64,000 nucleotides of DNA from Pseudomonas mediterranea CFBP 5447. Lineage in GTDB: Bacteria > Pseudomonadota > Gammaproteobacteria > Pseudomonadales > Pseudomonadaceae. The position numbers were made by a program, and so were the translations under genes. The stretch spans positions 166,032-230,031 of the forward strand of contig NZ_KN322966.1 in NCBI RefSeq assembly GCF_000774145.1. Reading direction: 5' to 3'. Positions 42,853 through 51,677 of this stretch are shown piece after piece. Under the pieces are notes generated by a model. That model saw only the letters and a list, made by a program, of their open reading frames with translations. It was not told the DNA's origin and searched no databases. Each line of letters opens with the position of its first letter. Positions within the stretch are counted from its first letter, which is position 1.

Positions 42853-43671
42853 CTACTGGGCAGTGGCAACGCCAGGCACCTCCATGTTTATCCGGCGCCA
42901 GAACGCTTCGGCAAAGCTGTAGACCGAGAAAGCGATCAATCCCAGGGCCATCAGCATCAGAACAATACCGCCGGCGGGCAGGTTCTGAAGGGCATCGAGC
43001 GCTTCCCTCATCCCTGGTGGATCCATGGCCCGATAGCTCGAACCACTGATCATCAGCAGGAAGGCGATTTCGATGAAGACCACGCCACGGGCGATAAGAC
43101 CGAATCGCGACACCGGACGGACGTAGCGCATCACGTCTTCGTCCGCTTCGAAGTACTTTTCGAACGAAGCCTTCCAGCCTTTGATGATATGAGCGAGGCC
43201 TGTGCCCAGCGGGACCAGTGCAACCAGATAGATCAATAGATTGGAGTGCTCCCAAGACAGCAGATGGGCCAGCAGGTCCCGGGTTTGTCCACCGCCTGAG
43301 CCGCTGGAGCTTCTAAGGCCGCTGATAAGCAGGCCCAACGCGAAAAAGGCCAGCGCACCGTTGACGGCGCCTCCCGCTAACAGACCTGCACGTATCACCA
43401 GGCCTTTCAAGTCTTTGCCATGATGGTCCACGTCTTGCGTCGCTTGCAGGATACGCCAGCCGGCGAAGGCGAGCAGGCCCGCTACCACCAGTCCGACCAA
43501 TACGTGCCCGAATGGCTGGCTCAGCAACGCCTCCAGGCTTTTGTGGCTGTCCTTGGGTTTGCTCGAATCCTGAGCCGCCAGCAAAGCGAAAATGCCGATG
43601 ATCAAGTAGATAATGCCCCGGGCGGCGTAACCGCCCCGAGCGAGTACAACAAGGCCCTTTTGTGCGGACAT
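42853..43671 (-). CDS. DUF1206 membrane protein
   Basis: The 272-residue protein has six membrane helices, built from three repeats of a two-helix unit. Each unit begins with an Arg-x-Gly pattern (LARGGYAARGIIYLIIG, LVIRAGLLAGGAVNG, FGLIARGVVFIEIAF). This is the DUF1206 family, inner membrane, of unknown function. The start ATG is 43671. No clear operon partner. Confidence 0.9.
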   Translation of the reverse strand: MSAQKGLVVLARGGYAARGIIYLIIGIFALLAAQDSSKPKDSHKSLEALLSQPFGHVLVGLVVAGLLAFAGWRILQATQDVDHHGKDLKGLVIRAGLLAGGAVNGALAFFALGLLISGLRSSSGSGGGQTRDLLAHLLSWEHSNLLIYLVALVPLGTGLAHIIKGWKASFEKYFEADEDVMRYVRPVSRFGLIARGVVFIEIAFLLMISGSSYRAMDPPGMREALDALQNLPAGGIVLMLMALGLIAFSVYSFAEAFWRRINMEVPGVATAQ

Positions 43672-43841
43672 GGTCTGATTCCGGAGACGTGATAAGAGAC
43701 GTGATAAGGAGAAGACCCCGTCGAGGTGGGAGGCGTTCGATCGAAGTGAAAGGCAGCGTAGCGGTGGCCTGGGAGAATGGCTGCGGGAGCCCGTGGCGGC
43801 GCCTGGCGGTTCAGCCGTCTATCAAGGAAACAGTTCGACGG

Positions 43842-44753
43842 TCATCGGCGCAACACCAATAACCCCGCACCCAGGATCAGCGACATTCCACCCCAGGTCA
43901 GCCCGTCCGGCACTTCGTCAAACAGCCAATACCCCCAGAAGCAGGCAAAGACCAGGTAGGCGTAGTCAAACGTGCCGATCAGCGCGGCCGGTGCTATTTG
44001 ATAGGCCCTTGCCGTCGCGGTATTGATTGCAATCAGGGCGATGGCATAGCCGCAGACAAAGACCAGCCCTTGCCAGCCGAGTGGTTGCCAGGCCGACAGC
44101 AGGAAAGGGGCCTGCTCGGCGAGTGTTCCGTTATCGAAAAAAGAGGCGATGCCGCCGAGGCTGGCTGCAATCAGGAATGCCACGTTCAGGCCCAGTGCCA
44201 ACACCAAAGGATGTTCGTTGCGACAGTGACGGCGCGTCATCACCATGGCGATCGCATAGAACACGGCGCCAATGACGGGCAGTAGGGCGGCAAGGTTGAA
44301 GGCATCCGCGCCAGGCCGCAGCACCAGGGCGACGCCCGCAAAACCTGTCCCGATGGCGATCCAACCAAGAAGGGAGAGCTTCTCTCCAGCATAAAAAGTC
44401 GAGAAAAGCGCAATGAACAACGGCGTGGTGTAGATGGCTACGGCTGCCACGGACAGCGGAATGAGCGGCAGGGCTGAGTAGTAGGCCACCCACATCAGCA
44501 ACAGCGAGATACTCCTGGCCGCTACCCAGCCCACCGAGGTGACCTGCAGCTGCCCGGATCTGAGCCCAAGCAGCATCCAGCCACCCAGCAGTGGCACCGT
44601 CAGGCAGGACACCAGCAGGAACAACTGCCACAACGCCAATCGATTGCTGAAATATTTCACCGATGCATCGGCCAGCGACAGCAGCAGGACCGCACCGACG
44701 ATGAGCGCGATACCTTGATAAACCTGATCATGTTTTGCCGCGACGCTACCCAT
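43842..44753 (-). CDS. DMT superfamily transporter (EamA domains)
   Basis: The 303-residue protein has ten membrane helices in two EamA halves, typical of drug/metabolite exporters such as RhaT/YdcZ-like permeases. The start at 44753 (AAGGAAGCGAAAC upstream) leaves a short cytosolic N-terminus; the longer frame to 44825 has no support. Substrate unknown. It is divergent from the sterol-desaturase-like gene. Confidence 0.9.
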   Translation of the reverse strand: MGSVAAKHDQVYQGIALIVGAVLLLSLADASVKYFSNRLALWQLFLLVSCLTVPLLGGWMLLGLRSGQLQVTSVGWVAARSISLLLMWVAYYSALPLIPLSVAAVAIYTTPLFIALFSTFYAGEKLSLLGWIAIGTGFAGVALVLRPGADAFNLAALLPVIGAVFYAIAMVMTRRHCRNEHPLVLALGLNVAFLIAASLGGIASFFDNGTLAEQAPFLLSAWQPLGWQGLVFVCGYAIALIAINTATARAYQIAPAALIGTFDYAYLVFACFWGYWLFDEVPDGLTWGGMSLILGAGLLVLRR

Positions 44754-44900
44754 GTTTCGCTTCCTTGACCAATCCTGCCCCCAGCCCCTGTCAGTCAGCG
44801 TATCGATGCATCGAGGCCCGAACAACCTCGTCGGTTCTGGAACGCTATCCCCTGATCGACTGATCTACAATGGCCTCTCTTCAGCAGAGGCCGGCCTTTC

Positions 44901-45929
44901 GTGGATGTGTTTTCCCTGATCTACCAGCAACTGATCGAGTGGGTCATCACCCCCATCACCGAACAGTTCTACAGCATCTTCAACTTCAATGGCCGCCTCG
45001 GGGTTCTGTTCCTCTGTGTTTCCTATGGCGTGGCCTATGGCCTGTTCCGCTTCAGAAAGCAGCGCGGGTTGACCGACGCTCATTCGTTCTGGCAGTTCAT
45101 CGGTGGCAGTCGGGTGTATTTTCATCGCTCTGCGTGGCTGGATTGCCGCTACTACCTACTGCGCAAGCTCCTCAAGCTCGCACTGGTATTGCCCATCGTT
45201 CATCTGGTCGATCCGTACATCCTGCGATCCGGAGACTACCTGGCATTCTTCAACAACCTCTGGGGCGCACGGCCGCGTCCGGAGGACGGATTATCCCTGG
45301 TTTTGCTCTATGGGCTGGGGGTGTTCCTGGTGAAAGACTTCGCTCACTACTGGGTGCACCGGGCGTTTCACTCGCGCTGGCTGTGGGCTTTTCACAAGGT
45401 CCATCATTCAGCACCGGTGCTGGTACCGGCGACGGCGAGCCGGATTCATTTTGTGGAGAGGATTGTCGGAACCCTGAGCATTACCGCCTGCCTTGGCCTC
45501 TACGTCGGTATTTTCTGGTACCTGGCCGGCGGGGAGATCAGCCACTATAGGCTGTTCGGTGTGACCTACGTGGTGCTCATCTTCAATAGCCTGGCGGCCA
45601 ATCTGCGCCATACCCACGTCTGGCTGTCATTCGGCCCTGTGCTCGAACACCTGCTGAACAGTCCCGCCCAGCACCAGATCCACCACAGCGATGCGCCACG
45701 TCACTTCAACCGTAACTTCGGCACGAACCTGTCGCTCTGGGACTGGATGTTCGGCACGCTCTATGTCACCAGCGCCCGGCCCGAACCTCTGCGCTTTGGC
45801 ACCGGGGAACACGATCACCAGCGATACCTGACGGTGTACAGCCTGATCGTCACGCCCTTTGTCGACATTGCCGGGAAGTTGCCGGGGAAACGCTTGCGAG
45901 GAATCAAGACCCAGACGCCGTATTCATAG
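44901..45929 (+). CDS. Sterol desaturase/fatty acid hydroxylase family protein
   Basis: The 342-residue membrane di-iron oxygenase has the His clusters KDFAHYWVHRAFHS, AFHKVHHSAP and HQIHHSDA in order, and about five membrane helices. The family hydroxylates or desaturates lipids at the inner membrane. Bacteria without sterols use it on hopanoids, carotenoids or fatty acids. The start is GTG at 44901; I see only a weak ribosome site. Substrate not predictable. Confidence 0.92.
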   Translation: MDVFSLIYQQLIEWVITPITEQFYSIFNFNGRLGVLFLCVSYGVAYGLFRFRKQRGLTDAHSFWQFIGGSRVYFHRSAWLDCRYYLLRKLLKLALVLPIVHLVDPYILRSGDYLAFFNNLWGARPRPEDGLSLVLLYGLGVFLVKDFAHYWVHRAFHSRWLWAFHKVHHSAPVLVPATASRIHFVERIVGTLSITACLGLYVGIFWYLAGGEISHYRLFGVTYVVLIFNSLAANLRHTHVWLSFGPVLEHLLNSPAQHQIHHSDAPRHFNRNFGTNLSLWDWMFGTLYVTSARPEPLRFGTGEHDHQRYLTVYSLIVTPFVDIAGKLPGKRLRGIKTQTPYS

Positions 45930-46073
45930 CGCCTGTCGTTGCAGCGTTAGCGGATACAAGAAAACAAGAAACCTCCTACCTTCCATACAGAAACGTCCAA
46001 AGCCAAGAAGAGTTATCGTGCAATCTCAACGTTTAAGGCCTTGAAATGAGGTCGCATCCTTGGGAGGTTGGGA

Positions 46074-46262
46074 ATGGAATCGCGTGTCGTGAAGCTTGAG
46101 ACCCATGTCGAATATATCCGGCATGAACTGAACGGAATGGGCGTGGACCTGCGGGAACATCGCACCGAAACCAGGCTGGACTTCAGGGTTCTGTTCGCGG
46201 CCTTGATCGTGGCCTCACTGGGACTGGCCGGGATGATGGCCAAGGGGTTTGGCTGGTTATAA
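46074..46262 (+). CDS. Small coiled-coil protein with C-terminal membrane helix
   Basis: The 62-residue protein begins MESRVVKLETHVEYIRHELN, a heptad-like coiled coil (1-40), and ends in one hydrophobic helix (about 42-58). GGGAGG precedes the ATG at 46074. The build resembles XhlA/hemolysin-like and Bdr-like small proteins, but no phage genes are near. Function unknown. It is isolated between the desaturase-like gene and a convergent small gene. Confidence 0.65.
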   Translation: MESRVVKLETHVEYIRHELNGMGVDLREHRTETRLDFRVLFAALIVASLGLAGMMAKGFGWL

Positions 46263-46319
46263 ATGAAAGCCCCTGATTCGAGTTGAGTCGGGGGCCTCGG
46301 TTTCCAGCATGTCCACGCC

Positions 46320-46598
46320 TTACAGAGCGAACCCGGCAGGTGCTGCATCCAGGCGTCGCGCAATCACATCCATCACATCACAGCCATCGCGCAAGGTTAT
46401 GCAGCAAAGCTGCGCCAGGTCCTGGAGTGTCGAGGGATCGACAGGGCGTTCGTCACGCATCGCGATATTTTCCAGGAACTGGGTGACGACGCGGATTCGG
46501 TAGCCTGCTGCGTCAAGGAGTACGTGGAGCGGGGCGGTGGTGTCGACGTATAAGGGTTGGTCGTCGGCGTTGCTGGTAAGGCTTATGTAGCGGTTCAT
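46320..46598 (-). CDS. Small hypothetical protein, DUF3077-like
   Basis: The 92-residue cytosolic protein starts MNRYISLTSNADDQPLYVDT, with AAGGAATTGAT before the ATG at 46598. The pattern 'aPlhvlLdaAgyrirvvtqfLe' followed by a second helix 'LCCITLRDGCDVMDVI' matches the layout of the DUF3077 family abundant in Pseudomonas. The match is weak and no function is known. A longer open frame to 46955 overlaps the leader region and is not supported. Confidence 0.6.
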   Translation of the reverse strand: MNRYISLTSNADDQPLYVDTTAPLHVLLDAAGYRIRVVTQFLENIAMRDERPVDPSTLQDLAQLCCITLRDGCDVMDVIARRLDAAPAGFAL

Positions 46599-47146
46599 AT
46601 CAATTCCTTGTGTCATGAATGAACTGTCACGCTTCGTCGCCAAACGAAGGGTGACAGCTGTACGCAGGTTGGCGAACCGGAGACACAAGGAGCCGGCAGA
46701 CCCGAAGGCCTCCCGCGCACAGCTGCCATAAAGACAGTTCTGTGAGCACAAGGGTGCTGCTGCCACAGCAGAAAGCACCGTTGCACTTGTGTCAATCGGG
46801 TCGCCAAACCCGGTCGCCATCTGGACGACGCCAAAACTATAGTCGCCACGGCAAAAATGACACAAGGGGTTGATTAGGCAGACGATTCCCAATGTTATGT
46901 AGGAGATTGCGATAGCTTGTGCGAAGTTTCTTGTCGGCTGTTCACGATGCGCCAACCCGATTTTCCCAAGGTATGTAGGACGTCACCGTAGGCCAATCGG
47001 CCATCTCTCCCACCCTCCCACGATTTAATACGCTCCATCCTTCAGAATCCGTCGCACATTCCCACACTCGGCGGGATAATACGCACCGGTCTGAAGCCGG
47101 AGCGCTTCGTACCTCGATTGAATGGGCGGCAGAAGGATCTAACGCA
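46599..47146. other. Intergenic region with nested hairpin
   Basis: This 548-bp gap lies between two divergent genes. At 46747-46791 it holds a nested inverted repeat: CACAAG/CTTGTG outside, GGTGCT/AGCACC inside, GCTG/CAGC at the tip. The hairpin is about 150 bp upstream of the small gene, in its probable leader or promoter. No open frame with ribosome site was found. Confidence 0.45.
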
Positions 47147-49336
47147 ATGACAGACTGGCTGCAAAGCTATGGGGAAATGGCCGAACGGGTGCGGCGCCAT
47201 GATTGGGCGAGCACGCCCCTTGGGTTGCCGGCGCAGTGGCCCGATGTATTGAAGACCACCGTGGCGCTCAGTCTCGCCTCCCATTTCCCCCAGGCCATTG
47301 TGTGGGGGCCGGATCTGATCATGCTGTACAACGATGCTTTCGTGCCCATTCTCGGTAATAAACCCGATGCACTGGGACGGCGGTTCGATGAGGTCTGGCG
47401 GGAAGCCTGGAGCGAGATCGGGCCGATCGTGCAGGCGGCCTTCGACGGACAGGCGACGTATATCGAGAATTTCCCCCTCGTCATCGAGCGTGGCGACGGC
47501 CCCGAGCAAGCCTATTTCACGTTCTGCTACAGCCCCATCCGTGACCAGTTCGGCAAGGTCGTGGGGATGCTGGATACCGTCACCGAGACCACCTCGACGG
47601 TGTTCATGAACCAGCGCCTGGCTGTATTGGATGCCATCGGTACCGCGGTGGCGAATGTCACCGATCCGCAGGACATCATGGCGGCCACTACGCGAATCCT
47701 GGCGGCGCACCTGAACCTGTCCAATTGCGCATATGCCGACATGGATGAGGACGAAGACGGTTTCACGATTCGCGGCGACTGGGCCAGGGCGGGCTCGCCC
47801 AGTATTGTCGGGCATTACCGGTTGGCCGATTTCGGTCGACTGGCGGTCACCAACCTCAGGGCCGGCAAGGCATTGGTGGTCAACGACAACCTGGCGGAGC
47901 TGGCGCCAGAGGAGGCGGCGACGTTCCAGTCCCTTGGCATCGCGGCGACTATTTGCGTTCCGCTGATCAAGGGTGGACGGTTGACGGCGTTGATGGCGAT
48001 CCATGACAAGACGCCCAGATGCTGGTCTTCCTACGATCTGGCACTGCTCAAGGAAGTCACCGAGCGATCCTGGGCCCATATCGAGCGCGCCCGTGCGGAC
48101 GTCGCGGTGCGTGAGGGCCTGGCGGCCCTGGCCGAGTTGAATGCAACACTTGAGCAGCGGGTCGAGGAGCGCAGCACTCGCCTGAAACAGACAGAGGCCG
48201 CGTTGCGTCAGTCGCAAAAGCTCGAGGCCATCGGCCAGCTCACCGGTGGTGTTGCCCATGATTTCAACAACCTGCTGACGATCATCCGTTCTTCCGTCGA
48301 CTTCCTGCGCATGCCCGACCTGTCCAACGAGCGCCGCCAGCGCTACATGACGGCAGTTTCCGAGACAGTAGACCGTGCCGCCAAGCTGACCAGCCAGTTA
48401 CTGGCCTTTGCCCGACGTCAGCCGTTGAAACCGGAAGTCATCGATGTCGGCAAGCAGGTGCAGAACCTGGGGGACATGCTGGAAACCATTACCGGGGCGC
48501 GGATGCAGGTCAAGGTCGAGTTGTGTGACCGACCCTGTTACATCCGTGCGGACCTGAGTCAGTTTGAAACGGCCCTGATCAACATGGCCTTGAATGCCCG
48601 GGATGCCATGAGTGGCCAGGGCACGTTGTGGCTTCGGCTCAAATGCGGTGAGGGCATGCCGCCGATTCGTGGTCATGGGGGCGCCGGTCGGCCCTTTGTC
48701 GCCGTAGCCCTGGCGGATACGGGGACGGGCATTGCCTCGAAAGACCTCGAACACATTTTCGAACCCTTCTTCACCACCAAGGAGGTGGGCAAGGGCACGG
48801 GATTGGGGTTGTCCCAGGTGTTCGGCTTTGCCAAGCAGTCCGGTGGCAATGTCGATGTTTCGACCGTTGTCGGGGAGGGCACTGTGTTTACCTTGTACCT
48901 CCCGGAAGTCGAAGCCGAAGAACTGCATGAACCCGCCCGGGAAGAAACCACGCACCTGATCCTGGAAAAGGGCAGGCGCCGGGTGTTGATTGTGGAAGAC
49001 AACCTGGAGGTGGGGCGCTTCGCCAACCAGATCCTGCAGGACCTGGGGTACGAAACCGCCTGGGCGACCAACGCCGAGGAAGCGCTGGAGATGGCCGGCC
49101 CGGACGCTGCTGCATTCGATGCGATATTTTCCGATGTGGTCATGCCCGGCATCAGCGGCATCGCCCTGGCCCGGGAGCTGCGCCGACGCCGCAAGGATCT
49201 GCCGGTGGTCCTCACGTCGGGCTACAGCGAGGAACTGGCCCATAGCGGTCATGAGGGTTTTGAGTTCTTGTCCAAACCTTACTCGGCTGACCAGGTTTCG
49301 CGGATTCTAAGCCGGACGATGCGCGCTGCCGATTGA
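47147..49336 (+). CDS. Hybrid sensor histidine kinase/response regulator
   Basis: The 729-residue cytosolic protein has no membrane helix. The domains in order are PAS (about 20-150), GAF (about 160-315) and coiled coil (320-355). HisKA follows with His371 in GGVAHDFNNLLT, then HATPase (ALINMALNARDAM, DTGTGI, TTKEVGKGTGLGLSQ) and a C-terminal receiver with Asp663 in IFSDVVMPG. It should autophosphorylate and pass phosphate to its own receiver. No partner regulator or DNA-binding protein is adjacent, so it is an orphan. The signal sensed is not readable. Confidence 0.93.
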   Translation: MTDWLQSYGEMAERVRRHDWASTPLGLPAQWPDVLKTTVALSLASHFPQAIVWGPDLIMLYNDAFVPILGNKPDALGRRFDEVWREAWSEIGPIVQAAFDGQATYIENFPLVIERGDGPEQAYFTFCYSPIRDQFGKVVGMLDTVTETTSTVFMNQRLAVLDAIGTAVANVTDPQDIMAATTRILAAHLNLSNCAYADMDEDEDGFTIRGDWARAGSPSIVGHYRLADFGRLAVTNLRAGKALVVNDNLAELAPEEAATFQSLGIAATICVPLIKGGRLTALMAIHDKTPRCWSSYDLALLKEVTERSWAHIERARADVAVREGLAALAELNATLEQRVEERSTRLKQTEAALRQSQKLEAIGQLTGGVAHDFNNLLTIIRSSVDFLRMPDLSNERRQRYMTAVSETVDRAAKLTSQLLAFARRQPLKPEVIDVGKQVQNLGDMLETITGARMQVKVELCDRPCYIRADLSQFETALINMALNARDAMSGQGTLWLRLKCGEGMPPIRGHGGAGRPFVAVALADTGTGIASKDLEHIFEPFFTTKEVGKGTGLGLSQVFGFAKQSGGNVDVSTVVGEGTVFTLYLPEVEAEELHEPAREETTHLILEKGRRRVLIVEDNLEVGRFANQILQDLGYETAWATNAEEALEMAGPDAAAFDAIFSDVVMPGISGIALARELRRRRKDLPVVLTSGYSEELAHSGHEGFEFLSKPYSADQVSRILSRTMRAAD

Positions 49337-49492
49337 GTGTTTCCCTTTTGAAACAGTGGGTTCCATTCGTCGGTCGGTGCCATCATGGTCGTGCGGTCTG
49401 TTGATGACCGGCTAGTCTAAAAGCCGGGAAGATCGATATTGTTCAGGTAATCGGTTGATGCCGGTATCGATCTCGATGAAAGGGGAATGGCG

Positions 49493-49678
49493 ATGGGAGC
49501 ACCGTACAGCGAGGAAAGCACAGCTGCATATCCGATCAATGAAGGGTTGCAGTGTGGTCAGTCGGCATATCGATCGGACTTTGGCGACGAGCCGATCAAG
49601 TCCATCCGGACCAAGGTTGCGAAGGTACAGCGAGGGGAAAAAGCCAAGTTCTTGCCCAGGGTACCTGCCAGCAAATAA
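49493..49678 (+). CDS. Possible small hypothetical protein
   Basis: A 61-codon frame starts at the ATG at 49493 with AGGGG upstream. The product is hydrophilic, with a basic C-terminus (RTKVAKVQRGEKAKFLP), no signal and no known family. A hairpin follows 11 bp after the stop. Other frames on both strands overlap here, so coding is uncertain. Confidence 0.35.
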   Translation: MGAPYSEESTAAYPINEGLQCGQSAYRSDFGDEPIKSIRTKVAKVQRGEKAKFLPRVPASK

Positions 49679-49688
49679 CTCAAACGCA

Positions 49689-49735
49689 CCCCCGCCACTG
49701 AACTCATTCAATGGAATGAGCCTGTGGCAGGGGGG
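49689..49735. terminator. Strong hairpin, possible terminator
   Basis: CCCCCGCCAC and GTGGCAGGGGGG form the base of the stem. CTCATTC and GAATGAG with a 4-nt loop form the tip. No T-run follows, so a rho-independent terminator is only possible. It lies downstream of the small frame at 49493-49678. Confidence 0.5.
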
Positions 49736-49868
49736 CGTGTTCCCTCGCTTCAGACTATTCCTGTCATTGGTGTAGATATTTCTACTCTTTTTCCTACGAG
49801 CGATTTCTTTCACGTTTCTTTCACACTCGGGGACGTAGGCTGAACTCATCCGTTAGAAAGCAGTACCT

Positions 49869-49895
49869 GCCCGTTTCCCCAGCGGGCTTTTTTTT
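49869..49895 (+). terminator. Rho-independent terminator with no gene directly upstream
   Basis: GCCCG and CGGGC enclose a 9-nt loop and are followed by eight T. No coding gene ends nearby on this strand except the doubtful frame ending at 49678. Weak promoter boxes TTCAGA (49749) and TAGATA (49773) lie 18 bp apart, so a short RNA of about 110 nt is possible. Confidence 0.7.
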
Positions 49896-50017
49896 GCCTG
49901 TCATAAAACTCCCCTTACGCTCGTTGTCCAAGCAGCATGGTTGATGCCGTTTGGCGTAAACTCGCGCCCGCGCGCACCGGCCATCTTTCCCGATGCGGCA
50001 TTCTTGAGGTTTTTATC

Positions 50018-50425
50018 ATGCGTTTGAGTTTGTCCACCCTGGTGCTTGGGCTGGTGGTTGCCCAAGGTGCGATGGCGGCTGGCGATGGTACTGCTGCAAT
50101 CGGCGGTGGCCTTGGCGGTGTATTGGGTAATGTGGTCGGCCAGCAGATGGGCGGCAGCACGGGCGCTGCGATTGGTGCCGGTGTCGGCGGCGCGGCTGGC
50201 AGTGCGGTGGGGGCTCGCAAGGGCAGCCGCACGGAAGCCGCCATTGGCGGCGGCCTGGGTTCGGCCGGCGGTTCGATTGTCGGTAATCGCCTGGGCGGCT
50301 CCACCGGTTCGACCATCGGCGCGGGCATCGGCGGCGCGGCGGGTGGTGCGTTGGGCAGCAACCTGTCCAACGACAACGACGGGCATTCCGGCAAGAAGCA
50401 CAAGCATAAAAGAAAGCATCGTTGA
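50018..50425 (+). CDS. Glycine-zipper envelope protein
   Basis: The 135-residue product has a signal peptide (1-21, AMAA). A glycine-zipper region (about 25-115) follows, with repeated GxxxG patterns (IGGGLGGVLGNVVG, IGAGVGGAAGSAVG), and the tail is basic and His/Lys-rich. Proteins of this build sit in the periplasm or outer membrane and can oligomerise. The start at 50018 follows GAGG; the longer frame to 49937 has no signal peptide. It resembles YMGG/Gly-zipper_2 proteins; function unknown. Confidence 0.85.
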   Translation: MRLSLSTLVLGLVVAQGAMAAGDGTAAIGGGLGGVLGNVVGQQMGGSTGAAIGAGVGGAAGSAVGARKGSRTEAAIGGGLGSAGGSIVGNRLGGSTGSTIGAGIGGAAGGALGSNLSNDNDGHSGKKHKHKRKHR

Positions 50426-50443
50426 GTCGATGTTTGACTGAAA

Positions 50444-50636
50444 AGCCCGGCCCTGTGCCTCCTGCTGCTCACTTAAGAAAAACGATGAACCTGTGACGAG
50501 GGAGCTTGCTCCCGCTTGAGTGCGAAGCGCTCACAAAGAAGGGCTGCTGTGCAGCCCAGCGGGAGCAAGCTCCCTCGCCACGGAACTCTGACTCCCCAGA
50601 GTGAACAGCGTGAGGCCCGGGCGCCGGGTTTTTTCT
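50444..50636 (+). terminator. Terminator of the glycine-zipper gene with an 89-bp palindromic repeat in its loop
   Basis: The arm AGCCCGGC...GCCTC..GCTG..TCACT (50444-50472) pairs with 50600-50628, which ends CGCCGGG and runs into six T. Within the loop lies the repeat 50493-50581, almost identical to that at 14115-14201, with 24-bp inverted arms (one mismatch). A shorter local hairpin CCCGG-GCG-CCGGG could also terminate. Confidence 0.6.
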
Positions 50637-50712
50637 TCCCCCAGTATTTATCGGAACGTTTACTGTCCCTCCGCCTCGAATTGATACATCCATTTGCAAT
50701 GCGAGGTGTGCC

Positions 50713-51012
50713 ATGACGCCGGAAATCGAAGGCAAGGAAGAAAAAAGACCGTCGGGTCTACCTTCCGTCAATGATCCGGGCAATGAAGACCCCGGTTCGC
50801 TGATGGATGATGCCCTGGTTCCCTTGATCGAGACCGAGGACGAAACCCCGGAATACCCCTTGCCCTCGCCAACCAATTCCCTGGACCGCGACCAACGCCC
50901 GCCGGATGATGAGACCGATGCGGAGTCGGTGCCCAGCGAGGACGATGATGTCGAGGCGAGCCCGGATGACCCGGATATCGCCGGTGATGATGCTTCCGGC
51001 AAGCCGAGCTGA
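50713..51012 (+). CDS. Small acidic disordered protein
   Basis: The 99-residue protein is very rich in Asp, Glu, Pro and Ser, without signal or membrane segment, and predicted to be disordered. It begins MTPEIEGKEEKRPSGLPSVN. Codon use is normal and GAGGTGTGCC precedes the ATG. No family recognised. It lies 86 bp before the next small secreted-protein gene on the same strand. Confidence 0.65.
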   Translation: MTPEIEGKEEKRPSGLPSVNDPGNEDPGSLMDDALVPLIETEDETPEYPLPSPTNSLDRDQRPPDDETDAESVPSEDDDVEASPDDPDIAGDDASGKPS

Positions 51013-51098
51013 CGGCCCGAGCCGCCTGTCGATTTCCTGGCACCATCTGCACGCCCCAGTTGCCACATCAGGTAGGTACTTCGAAAAGGAGACTCACC

Positions 51099-51446
51099 AT
51101 GATGAAGTCAACCAAGACGGCCTTGACCCTCGCCGGCATTCTTTCAGTCAGTTCAGTCGTGGCTGTCGCCCAATCTTCGGGAGACAATGCGCCAGTGGAT
51201 AAAGGCGGCATGCCACCCTCGACCCAAATGGATGCCGGCCGCACTTCCGACGCCAACGGCAACGCCCTGCCTCCCGGTTCCGTGAGCGGCGGTAATGGCG
51301 GCGACGCCAATGGCAGCAGCACCAGCCCCGGCACCGGTAGCGGCTCTACCAGCGGTAGCAGCACCATGGGCGGCGATTCCTCCAGCAGCGGAACCGGTGC
51401 TGGTAGCAGCAGTAGTGGCGGCAGCTCGGGCGGTTCGAGTCAATAG
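51099..51446 (+). CDS. Small secreted Ser/Gly-rich protein
   Basis: The 115-residue product has a signal peptide (1-24, VAVAQ) and a mature part made almost only of Gly, Ser, Thr, Asn and Asp. It ends in a Ser/Gly tail (SSGGSSGGSSQ). AAGGAG precedes the ATG at 51099. Layout and composition resemble the protein at 814-1158. No function recognised; a role in the periplasm or biofilm matrix is only a guess. Confidence 0.75.
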   Translation: MMKSTKTALTLAGILSVSSVVAVAQSSGDNAPVDKGGMPPSTQMDAGRTSDANGNALPPGSVSGGNGGDANGSSTSPGTGSGSTSGSSTMGGDSSSSGTGAGSSSSGGSSGGSSQ

Positions 51447-51488
51447 CCCACAGCCAGGACAGGTTTCCACCTGATCCGAAGGCTCCCC

Positions 51489-51537
51489 GTGGCGAGCGAG
51501 CTGGCTCGCGTTCGAGTGCGCAGCGCTCGCCCCGGGG
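51489..51537. repeat. Degenerate REP-like palindrome
   Basis: GTGGCGAGCGAGCTGGCTCGC followed by CGAGTGCGCAGCGCTCG resembles a decayed copy of the 88-bp repeat class. It sits between the secreted-protein gene and the HAD gene. Confidence 0.5.
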
Positions 51538-51677
51538 CTTATCCACAGAACGCAGATTTCCCGTTGCCTCTTCCAGTCCCCCCTCGCTATTCTGCTGAAT
51601 CCTTTAAGGTAAACACGTTGCTCCGGTCGCGCCTGAGCCATCCCCCTGGAATGTTGTTTGATAACGGATCAGATGCG

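Noticed and set aside
49412..49849. 145-codon frame on the minus strand between the kinase and glycine-zipper genes
   Set aside because: No ribosome site, no family, and it runs through two hairpins.
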